From Clostridium sp. CAG:221 (GTDB lineage Bacteria; Bacillota; Clostridia; Clostridiales; Clostridiaceae): 29,276 bases of DNA. The translations under genes and the position numbers were made by a program. Where the stretch lies: contig FR883362.1 of NCBI GenBank assembly GCA_000435835.1, positions 1-29,276 of the forward strand. The letters run 5' to 3'. Positions 15,903 to 22,666 of the stretch are shown here, piece by piece. Under the pieces are notes generated by a model. It searched no databases, had not been told where the DNA came from, and saw only the letters and a list, made by a program, of their open reading frames with translations. The first letter of the stretch is position 1; each line of letters starts with the position of its first letter.

Positions 15903-16424
15903 ATGAGAAAAAGCTGTATTCCTAATATATTTACCTTTATTAATCTATCTTTCGGAATATTATCAATTTTAGAAACCCATAACGGAAATTATGGCCTTGC
16001 TAGTATTTTTATTATTGCTGCTGCTTTAGTTGATAGATATGATGGAAGAATCGCTCGTTTTCTACAAGTAAGCAGTGATTTAGGAAAAGAATTGGATTCC
16101 CTAGCAGATTTAGTATCCTTTGGTGTAGCACCATCAATTCTTATATTTTTATTATTTGAATTAAAATCATATGGACCTTTCGGAATTATAGGAATTATTA
16201 TTTTATTACTTTTCCCAATATGTGGTGCGTACAGATTAGCTAGATATAATACCGCTTCTTTTGATGGAGTGTTTACAGGAGTTCCAATTACTGTTGTAGG
16301 ATGTTTTATAGCTATTTTTGCGTTATTATCATTTAAATTTACTATTGCACCAACATTACCAGTTATATTGATGCTTATTGGTTCATATTTAATGGTAAGT
16401 ACTTTGAAATTAAAGAAATTTTAA
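15903..16424 (+). CDS. pssA: CDP-diacylglycerol--serine O-phosphatidyltransferase, 173 aa
   Basis: PssA makes phosphatidylserine from CDP-diacylglycerol and serine, the precursor of phosphatidylethanolamine. The CDP-alcohol phosphotransferase motif is complete: D44-x2-D47-G-x2-A-R, then eight residues, G61-x3-D65-x3-D69 (VDRYDGRIAR ... GKELDSLAD). SFGVAPSILIF follows, and the rest forms about five membrane helices. The N-terminal SCIPNIFTFINLSFGILSI is typical of PssA rather than PgsA. The ATG at 15903 follows GGAG at eight bases; the frame also reads from a GTG at 15894 that overlaps it. No psd is nearby. Confidence 0.93.
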   Translation: MRKSCIPNIFTFINLSFGILSILETHNGNYGLASIFIIAAALVDRYDGRIARFLQVSSDLGKELDSLADLVSFGVAPSILIFLLFELKSYGPFGIIGIIILLLFPICGAYRLARYNTASFDGVFTGVPITVVGCFIAIFALLSFKFTIAPTLPVILMLIGSYLMVSTLKLKKF

Positions 16425-16444
16425 TTTTAAAACATAATTAATAT

Positions 16445-16479
16445 AAAAAAGAATTCAGTAATTTGAATTCTTTTTTTTA
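16445..16479 (+). terminator. Bidirectional terminator after pssA
   Basis: AAAAAAGAATTC and GAATTCTTTTTT form a 12-bp stem with an 8-base loop and a T8 tail. It lies about 20 bases past pssA and about 30 past the convergent 123-aa gene, so it can serve both. Confidence 0.85.
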
Positions 16480-16508
16480 TTTAAATATAATTTATTTTTA
16501 TTTACCGG

Positions 16509-16880
16509 TTAATCATCATCCTCTCTCTTTTTAGCTTGTCCTAAATTTGAAGAATTATCATATATCAGCTCCTGATCTATTTCAGTTAAAATATCCTTTT
16601 GAGTACTTTTATTCATAATGTAATTACCCAAAACCGAACAATATTGGAAATAGGATTCCCCACATTTATCAAGAAGAGTGATTAAATGATCTATAGTTTC
16701 TCCTAATCTATCTGCCCTCTTTACAGCATCTTTAACATAACTGGATTTAGCCTCAGGAATATTATTTAATTCTGCTGCACCAGCAATAAGCAATCGATAT
16801 GAATCAGTTACCTTTTTTAACAATTCAGAAATATTATATACTTCTCCGTAATAATTCTTCATCATTTCCTTATATTTCAT
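16509..16880 (-). CDS. Unrecognised helical protein in the rubrerythrin operon, 123 aa
   Basis: I do not recognise the family. The sequence (MKYKEMMKNYYGEVYNI...) reads as several amphipathic helices: about 5-40 (GEVYNISELLKKVTDSYRLL), 45-85 (AKSSYVKDAVKRADRLGETI) and 90-110. It ends in an acidic tail, KKREDDD. There is no signal peptide or membrane segment. Two Cys (about 73 and 81) lie near GESYFQYCS. GAGAGGG is just before the ATG. It lies 28 bases after the 55-aa gene and is probably the third gene of the rubrerythrin transcript. Confidence 0.7.
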   Translation of the reverse strand: MKYKEMMKNYYGEVYNISELLKKVTDSYRLLIAGAAELNNIPEAKSSYVKDAVKRADRLGETIDHLITLLDKCGESYFQYCSVLGNYIMNKSTQKDILTEIDQELIYDNSSNLGQAKKREDDD

Positions 16881-16908
16881 TTAACCCTCTCCCTATTAAA
16901 CAAATAAT

Positions 16909-17076
16909 CTAATCTGACTTTATTTTGCTGTCTGCATACTCCTCATCAAGTATCTTATATATATTAAAATTATCTTTACCTCTATATTCATCACTAACCT
17001 TAAATTTTTCATCTGTAATTAATTCTATAGAATAGGTTATTGGTACAAAAAAACTACTGGGCATGGAAATAATCAT
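16909..17076 (-). CDS. Small unrecognised protein after rubrerythrin, 55 aa
   Basis: An open frame starts MIISMPSSFFVPITYSIELI, continues with DEKFKVSDEYRGKDNFNIY and ends ILDEEYADSKIKSD. A strong ribosome binding site, AGGAGGAG, lies five to seven bases before the ATG and includes the rubrerythrin stop codon, so translation is probably coupled. The mixed charged composition and lack of a hydrophobic stretch suggest a small soluble protein, possibly a beta-hairpin N-terminus with a helical tail. No family is recognised. Confidence 0.6.
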   Translation of the reverse strand: MIISMPSSFFVPITYSIELITDEKFKVSDEYRGKDNFNIYKILDEEYADSKIKSD

Positions 17077-17086
17077 TTAGCTCCTC

Positions 17087-17692
17087 CTATAAATTTGTTA
17101 TTTCACAATATTGTTTGAAGTATCCCCTTGGATAACCACACAATGGACATACTGCTGGTGCTTCAGATCCTTCATATATATATCCACAATTCATACAATA
17201 CCATTTACTTTCCACTGGTCCTTCAAACATAGTGCCATCTTCCAACTTATCTATAAAGTCTTTAAAGGCCCTAGCATGGCTTTCTTCAACTTCACGTAAC
17301 TCTTTATAAAATTTTGCTATCTGTGTAAATCCTTCTCTTTCAGCTGTTTCTTGAAATTCTTTATATAAGTTTTCATATTCATTTGTTTCTCCTGCCAAAG
17401 AGTCCTTTAAATTATCTAATGTTGTTCCGATAATTCTTAGGAATGTCCTTACAACTACCCTAGCATGAGCCAATTCATTTAATGCAGTATTATCAAATAC
17501 CTCTCCAAGCCACATATAACATTCAGATTTAGCTTGTTCAGCATAAAGCATATATTTTACAACAGCTCTACTTTCACCAGCAAAAGTCTTATATAAATTT
17601 TTTTCTGTTTCACTACCTTTTAATGTTTTACTACTGATAATATTACCTACATCTTTTCCACTGGTGCTATTGCTTTCCCTATATCTATTCAT
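17087..17692 (-). CDS. Rubrerythrin, 201 aa
   Basis: Rubrerythrin is a non-haem di-iron peroxidase that removes hydrogen peroxide in anaerobes. The four-helix domain (about 25-150) has the ligands in AGESRAV (Glu), NELAHAR (Glu and His), AEREGF (Glu) and EVEESHAR (Glu and His). A rubredoxin domain follows with CMNCGYIYEG and CPLCGYPRGYF, giving the Fe(Cys)4 electron-transfer site. About 22 extra Ser/Lys-rich residues precede the usual start (LKGSETEKNL). GGGGAG is six bases before the ATG. It is first in an operon with two small unknown genes and lies beyond the spoVR terminator. Confidence 0.95.
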   Translation of the reverse strand: MNRYRESNSTSGKDVGNIISSKTLKGSETEKNLYKTFAGESRAVVKYMLYAEQAKSECYMWLGEVFDNTALNELAHARVVVRTFLRIIGTTLDNLKDSLAGETNEYENLYKEFQETAEREGFTQIAKFYKELREVEESHARAFKDFIDKLEDGTMFEGPVESKWYCMNCGYIYEGSEAPAVCPLCGYPRGYFKQYCEITNL

Positions 17693-17785
17693 AAAATTCT
17701 CCCCAAAAAATTCTTCATTAATAAGGTATTCATTGATTTTATTTTCGATACAAATACATTTAGGTAGTTTCTTTTTCTCTATAGC

Positions 17786-17821
17786 AAAACAGGCTGCATC
17801 AATATATTTGATACAGCCTGC
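17786..17821 (-). terminator. Terminator after spoVR
   Basis: A 13-bp stem (arms 17790-17802 and 17808-17820, one mismatch) follows the spoVR stop on the minus strand, with a short TTTT tail. It closes the prkA-yhbH-spoVR operon. Confidence 0.75.
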
Positions 17822-17824
17822 TTA

Positions 17825-19195
17825 TTAATTTACTATAACCTTTCGTTCATTATCACAAATTAATTCTATTTGTCTTCCTTCTTTTGTTTTTGTTTTTAAA
17901 ACTATCTTATGCCCCCATAAATCAAATAGGTATTTTATAGTTTCTTTTGCATATAATAGTTCCAATTCTCGCCCATCATATACATGTTCCAAAGTAAGAG
18001 TTCCGTCATTCCTATTTAAATCAACTATTCTGATATAAGGTATTCCTCCTACTCCACAAGTATCTGATAAAGTATCTCTTATACTCTTCCATCCATCTTC
18101 ATCTGATACCTCTTCTACCACAAATTCAAAATTCTTCTTAGCATATTGGAATAAATTTAACTCTTCACATAACTCTTGTGTCAAATATTTTCTTAAGAAA
18201 GAATTATCTCTCTCTAAATATCTCACTTCAAACATCTTTTCTCTTCCATAACGCTTTTCGATGTCTTGGAATACTCTAAAGCCTATATAATAAGGATTTA
18301 ATCCTCCTAAAATAGGTGCTATAACATCATTATGCCTCTTAATAAACTCAAAGTGTAACCCTGATTCTAGTTTAAGCTCATTTAATATAGTATAATGCCA
18401 ATAGCTTGCCCATCCTTCATTCATTATCTTAGTTTCTATTTGTGGCAAGAAATATTGGCTTTCTCTCTTAACTATCTTTAAAATATTCTTTTCCCAATCT
18501 TCTAGAGAAGAATATTTAATTATAAAGCCCATGACATCATCACAAGGCTCTAAAGGAATCTTATTTAAATTAGGAAGAGTAATCTCCTCTTTTTCGTCAA
18601 AAGGCCCTCTATTCTCTAGTTTGCTATTATATTCATCAATTAAAGCTTTTTTAATTTGCTCCTGAGTAAGTTCCTTTACACCAACTACCCTTGGTATTTG
18701 AAATCTTAAAGCATGAGCTGCATCAAGAATTTTTTCAACCTTAGCATACCCTATATTAGGATCATTAATATAATCTCTAATTATATCTGCATCAAGCTTA
18801 AACATTTCAATTGTATAATATGCTTTGGTTCCTTCCCTAAATAATCTATTATTCTTAAAAAAGTCATTATGGCCATACACATGAGCCATGGTCAATATTT
18901 GTAATAACAAAGTGTTTTCCCTCATTAAATAGCCTAAACATGGATCTGAGTTTATAACCATTTCATAAGGAAGACCTGTTAAATTAAATGAATACAAAGT
19001 CTTGTTCTTTTCATAAGCCTTTCCATAACTCCAGTGAGGATATCTAGAAGGCATACCAACATAAGCTTCATATCCTATCATTTCATTAAATCCTATTATC
19101 TCAAATTCTTGAGGATAATAATCAAGTCCAAGCTCCGTAGCCTTTTGTTCTATAATCTTATTCCATTTTTCCAATTCTCTCACTGTATATTCCAT
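17825..19195 (-). CDS. spoVR: SpoVR family protein, 456 aa
   Basis: SpoVR is needed for normal spore cortex in Bacillus, though its chemistry is unknown; related proteins always travel with PrkA and YhbH. The sequence is a full-length member: YYPQEFEIIGFNEMIGYEAYVGMPSRYPHWSYGK near the start, then ILTMAHVYGHNDFFKNN with conserved His residues, KIMNEGWASYWHYTI in the middle, GLNPYYIGFRVFQDIEKRYG and IPYIRIVDLNRNDGTL near the end. GGAGG is seven bases before the ATG, which is two bases after the yhbH stop. Sporulation role is established for the family and inferred here. Confidence 0.95.
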   Translation of the reverse strand: MEYTVRELEKWNKIIEQKATELGLDYYPQEFEIIGFNEMIGYEAYVGMPSRYPHWSYGKAYEKNKTLYSFNLTGLPYEMVINSDPCLGYLMRENTLLLQILTMAHVYGHNDFFKNNRLFREGTKAYYTIEMFKLDADIIRDYINDPNIGYAKVEKILDAAHALRFQIPRVVGVKELTQEQIKKALIDEYNSKLENRGPFDEKEEITLPNLNKIPLEPCDDVMGFIIKYSSLEDWEKNILKIVKRESQYFLPQIETKIMNEGWASYWHYTILNELKLESGLHFEFIKRHNDVIAPILGGLNPYYIGFRVFQDIEKRYGREKMFEVRYLERDNSFLRKYLTQELCEELNLFQYAKKNFEFVVEEVSDEDGWKSIRDTLSDTCGVGGIPYIRIVDLNRNDGTLTLEHVYDGRELELLYAKETIKYLFDLWGHKIVLKTKTKEGRQIELICDNERKVIVN

Positions 19196-19197
19196 GG

Positions 19198-20370
19198 CTA
19201 CTCCTCCCTAAGCTCTTTACTTAACATCAATTTTAATGCATCCCATAAATTTTTCTTTTCCTTTACCACCACAGAAATGAAGTTCTTATTGGTGACTTCT
19301 TTACTAAATCTGTAATACATTGTAGTTGAATAGGTGGAAGGAAGTAACTCGGCGTATCCCACCATATTACTTACTTCACAAAGCTCCTTCAAAGCTGTTA
19401 TTGCCCTTTCATTATCTTCTGACCAATTATCACCATCACTAGCATATACAGGATATATATTCCACATTTCTGGTGGATATTTTTCCTTAATTAAATCTAA
19501 AGCTACATTAAGACCACTGGATATATATGTCCCACCTGATTCAGCTTTATGGAAAAATTCATATTCATTTACCAGCTTTGCTATTGTTGTATGAGATACA
19601 AATTCAAAAGCTATATTATTATATTTTCTCTTGATAAACCTAGATAACACAAAGAAAAATGACCTTGCTAGATATTTTTTAGTACTATCCATAGATCCTG
19701 ATACATCCATGATAAATATCATAACAGCATTGCTTTCTTTTTTTGGTTTCATTTTTACTCTATAATATCTAAGGTCATCTTCTCTAAATGGAAATCTCTC
19801 TATTTCCTGATCTAATCCTGCTTCAGCTAATGCTCTCTTTTTCCCTTGCTTTCTAGCTGTTTTAGCTATAACTGTCTTCTTCTTAGCAAGTCTTGGGTTA
19901 ATTCCATGTCTTGCATAACCTCTTTTTCTGCTGGCACTTTCTGAAAGGATTTGTGAATATTTCTTTCTATCCAAATTTGGAAGTTCCAAATCCTCAACTA
20001 TATAGTCCATTAATTCTTCTAAGGTAATTTCTGTTTCATAAACATCATCACCTTCACTATTTCCAGCGCCTTTATTACCTTTCTTTCCAATGCTTTCTGC
20101 AGAACCTATCTTGTCTCCTCTTTTTTCTTCTCCTGTACCAGTAGCAACACCTTTATTGTTATTTCCAAATACAAATTGATATTCCTTTATTCCTCTAATG
20201 GGAATCTTAAATTTTTTATTTTTCGTTTCCCCTACAATACTTTCTTCAGAAAGGATATCCCCTAAATTTTCTTTGATAGATTTTTCAACTAATTGTCTAT
20301 GCCGTCTTCTATCTTCAATGCTTCTATCGTGTTCTACTGGATTTTCACTATTATCTCGAAAGATAGCCAT
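19198..20370 (-). CDS. yhbH: YhbH/DUF444 protein with von Willebrand A domain, 390 aa
   Basis: YhbH is a sporulation-associated protein encoded between PrkA and SpoVR. It begins MAIFRDNSENPVEHDRSIED, as family members do. A low-complexity Gly/Lys segment at about 70-110 is followed by a basic stretch (KKKTVIAKTARKQGKKRALAEAG). From about residue 215 there is a vWA domain whose MIDAS motif is MDVSGSM (222-226 DVSGS), with SGGTY and YASDGDNW further on. The ATG at 20368-20370 with AGGA nine bases upstream is preferred to the GTG at 20388, which lies inside prkA and lacks a site. It is five bases after prkA and two before spoVR. Confidence 0.94.
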   Translation of the reverse strand: MAIFRDNSENPVEHDRSIEDRRRHRQLVEKSIKENLGDILSEESIVGETKNKKFKIPIRGIKEYQFVFGNNNKGVATGTGEEKRGDKIGSAESIGKKGNKGAGNSEGDDVYETEITLEELMDYIVEDLELPNLDRKKYSQILSESASRKRGYARHGINPRLAKKKTVIAKTARKQGKKRALAEAGLDQEIERFPFREDDLRYYRVKMKPKKESNAVMIFIMDVSGSMDSTKKYLARSFFFVLSRFIKRKYNNIAFEFVSHTTIAKLVNEYEFFHKAESGGTYISSGLNVALDLIKEKYPPEMWNIYPVYASDGDNWSEDNERAITALKELCEVSNMVGYAELLPSTYSTTMYYRFSKEVTNKNFISVVVKEKKNLWDALKLMLSKELREE

Positions 20371-20375
20371 TTTTA

Positions 20376-22298
20376 TCAATCCTTCCACAAATTGTTTGCT
20401 GCATATTTTAATATGACGTCACAACAGTGTAGACAATATCCATTGTTCTTCATTTCTTCTACCATAGCATCATACTTTTCATTTTGCTCCTTATCTCTTA
20501 CTCTTGTCTTAGTTATTATTCTAGACAAATCTTTTACTGATGCCATAAGCTTCTTTTCAATAGCTTCTTTTAATGGTTCATATGAAGTATAATCTATCTT
20601 CATACCATTTCTTACTAAGTAGAACATATAAGATGTAACATCAGCCCTAAATCCCTTGCTAGATGCTTCAGATACACCTATCTGCTCTTCTATATTTCTC
20701 ATGAAGTCTTCATCAGGATTTAATTCTTCTCCAGTTGAAGTATCCTTTATCTTAGTTTTATTTACAAATGCTTCTGCATTATCTATATAATTATTAAATA
20801 GGCTTTCAGCTTGTTCCCTGAATGAATGGATGAATGCCTTTGTTATTTCCTTTTCCAATACCTTGTTATATTCTTTTCTAATAGTATCTTGAATAAATCC
20901 TAAATATTTCTTTTTATCTTCTGCTGAAGCATCCATCTCTTTAATAGATTTAATGATGCTTTCCATGATACTTAATGGATTTATACAATCATATTCTGAA
21001 ATGGATAAAGCATTATCTATTGCTTTTACAATAAACCTAGTACTTATACCCTTCATTCCTTCATAAGTTCCAGCTTCTTCTCTTAATTCTTGTATATCTA
21101 TTCTCTTAGTAGTTCCCTTTTCTACAATATCCTCACCATTGTAAATCTTTAATTTTGTCATAGGATCTACTTTAGCTGAAGGAGATAATCTTGAAAGTAT
21201 AGCAAACATTGCTGCTATCTCTATGGTATGAGGAGCTATGTGAGCTTTAAAATTACTTTTCTTTAATATTTTTTCATATATCTTCACTTCTTCATCAAGC
21301 TCTAAGCAATATGGTACTTCAATCTTAACAATTCTATCTAATATAGCTTCATTAGTGTGATCTGACTTAAATTTTTCCCATTCTGCTTCATTTGAGTGAG
21401 CTACAATAAGTCCATCAAAATAAATCATTGAGCCTTTTCCTGGTGATGGAATTGATTTTTCTTGAGTAGCTGTTATTATAGTGTGTAAGTATTCAACATC
21501 ATTTTTAAACACTTCAATAAATTCTACTAACCCTCTATTCCCTACATTAAATGCACCATTTAATGAGAATATCCTTGGATCATCTTCTGGATACATATCC
21601 ATCTTAGATATATCAATTGATCCTGTTAAAATAGATGTATCTTGATTATTGGGATCAACTGGAGGTACTACACCAATTCCCTTTCTTGATCTTATAGAAA
21701 AATTCTTTCTTTCAACAGGAACATTTTCATATTCTCCATTAAATTCATGAATAAGCCTATATTTACATACTGGGCATAAGTCGCCTTCAATTTGGGTACC
21801 TAACATTTCATTGAATTTTCCTCTTAGATGATTAGGAACAAGATGTAATGGTTCTTCATGCATTGGACAACCCTTTATAGAATAAATAGGTTCACAGCTT
21901 ACTAAAGCCAATTTTAAAGCTTCAACCAATGATGATTTACCAGCACCAACAGGTCCTACTAAATATAATACTTGCCTTGCCTCTTCACCTTTCATTGATG
22001 CAGAATTAAGATAATTTACCAATTTCATTAGCACTTTATCAATACCAAAGAAATCATCTTTAAAAAATCCATATCTCTTTATAGTTTCATTTCCATAGAT
22101 TTTTCTTATTTTAGGATTTTCATCACCCTTTAGTACCTCCACACCTTCACTCATAATCCTTTCATATAATCTCTTATGAGAAAGCTGTGCAATATCTGGA
22201 TTAGCCTTCACAAGTTCTAAGTAATCTATAAATGTACCTTCAAATTTTTCTTTATTTCTACTTTCTCTGTCTGTTAGAATAAATTCTTTGAAGTTCAT
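20376..22298 (-). CDS. prkA: PrkA serine protein kinase / AAA+ protein, 640 aa
   Basis: PrkA is an AAA+ ATPase with a C-terminal kinase-like domain that acts in sporulation in Bacillus; some reports assign protease activity. Walker A is GPVGAGKSS (about 115-123). The family-specific CPMHEEPLHLVP and CPVCKYRL cysteine motifs and GSIDISKM and GALNVGNRG-like (NGAFNVGNRGLVEF) blocks follow. The C-terminal part includes ISTRFIVKAIDNAL. GGGGG is seven bases before the ATG at 22298; a GTG six bases upstream overlaps it. It is first of three tightly packed genes. No sigma-E-like promoter was clear. Confidence 0.95.
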   Translation of the reverse strand: MNFKEFILTDRESRNKEKFEGTFIDYLELVKANPDIAQLSHKRLYERIMSEGVEVLKGDENPKIRKIYGNETIKRYGFFKDDFFGIDKVLMKLVNYLNSASMKGEEARQVLYLVGPVGAGKSSLVEALKLALVSCEPIYSIKGCPMHEEPLHLVPNHLRGKFNEMLGTQIEGDLCPVCKYRLIHEFNGEYENVPVERKNFSIRSRKGIGVVPPVDPNNQDTSILTGSIDISKMDMYPEDDPRIFSLNGAFNVGNRGLVEFIEVFKNDVEYLHTIITATQEKSIPSPGKGSMIYFDGLIVAHSNEAEWEKFKSDHTNEAILDRIVKIEVPYCLELDEEVKIYEKILKKSNFKAHIAPHTIEIAAMFAILSRLSPSAKVDPMTKLKIYNGEDIVEKGTTKRIDIQELREEAGTYEGMKGISTRFIVKAIDNALSISEYDCINPLSIMESIIKSIKEMDASAEDKKKYLGFIQDTIRKEYNKVLEKEITKAFIHSFREQAESLFNNYIDNAEAFVNKTKIKDTSTGEELNPDEDFMRNIEEQIGVSEASSKGFRADVTSYMFYLVRNGMKIDYTSYEPLKEAIEKKLMASVKDLSRIITKTRVRDKEQNEKYDAMVEEMKNNGYCLHCCDVILKYAANNLWKD

Positions 22299-22337
22299 AA
22301 GCACTCCCCCTTTACTTTAATATATTAATTATCAAAC

Positions 22338-22349
22338 GTAATATATTAC
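22338..22349. promoter_or_regulatory. Perfect 12-bp palindrome upstream of prkA
   Basis: GTAATATATTAC is about 40 bases before the prkA start. It could be an operator, but its AT richness makes chance likely. Confidence 0.2.
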
Positions 22350-22391
22350 TCTTTTTCTCTTTTTAGACTAAAATTAATATCTTTTCTTTAT

Positions 22392-22419
22392 AAAAAAAGG
22401 CGCGAAATCGCGCTTTTTT
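22392..22419 (-). terminator. Terminator between the IIA stub and prkA
   Basis: AAAAAAGGCGCG-AAAT-CGCGCTTTTTT, a GC-rich stem with A and T tails, usable in both directions. It insulates prkA from transcripts of the PTS remnant. Confidence 0.85.
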
Positions 22420-22421
22420 AA

Positions 22422-22443
22422 TTATGAATGATGAATTACGGTT
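22422..22443. repeat. Fragment of a MITE-like repeat arm
   Basis: TTATGAATGATGAATTACGG-like sequence here resembles the terminal arms of the element at 25550-25685. It lies exactly at the point where the PTS IIA homology stops. Confidence 0.5.
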
Positions 22444-22520
22444 AATGCTCCATAGGCATGATTCTTTGCATCTCCAGCATTAACAATGATATTCATTATT
22501 TCCATTTCTAATTGCTCCAT
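22422..22520 (-). pseudogene. 5' stub of a lactose/cellobiose-type PTS IIA gene
   Basis: An ATG with AAGGAGG upstream opens MEQLEMEIMNIIVNAGDAK followed by NHAYGAL, which matches the first helix of the PTS Lac/cellobiose IIA family (about 100-110 aa). After about 26 codons the match ends. The frame then runs into TVIHHS and a stop, encoded by an ATTCATCATTCAT repeat like the MITE-type arms at 25550-25685. The active-site His and two of three helices are missing. It retains a perfect sigma-54 promoter upstream and faces away from a broken LevR-type activator. Identification rests on a short stretch, so the exact subfamily is uncertain. Confidence 0.7.
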
Positions 22521-22557
22521 TTAGCTACCTCCTTTTTATCCCTTCACTTATTTAAGT

Positions 22558-22573
22558 AGCAATTTCCATGCCA
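22558..22573 (-). promoter_or_regulatory. Sigma-54 (-24/-12) promoter of the PTS remnant
   Basis: The minus strand reads TGGCATGGAAATTGCT, a full match to TGGCAY-R-N4-TTGCW with GG and GC 12 bases apart. The predicted start (about 22547) is about 27 bases before the IIA ATG. It is intact even though the sigma factor, an activator and the target gene in this window are all damaged. Confidence 0.85.
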
Positions 22574-22666
22574 AACACTATAATTTTGTTAATAATTTTT
22601 AAAAAATATAGTGGAAGACTTAGTTTTTCAAGGATTAAAAAAATTTATATTTTTTCATAATTTTAT

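Noticed and set aside
22338..22349. The palindrome GTAATATATTAC as a specific operator of prkA
   Set aside because: In sequence this AT-rich a 12-base palindrome is expected by chance, and no second site or known motif supports it. It is listed only with low confidence.
22578..22611. An ACTATA...TATAGT inverted repeat as the upstream activator site of the sigma-54 promoter
   Set aside because: It lies only a few bases upstream of the -24 element, too close for a typical LevR-type enhancer, and the core is plain A/T.
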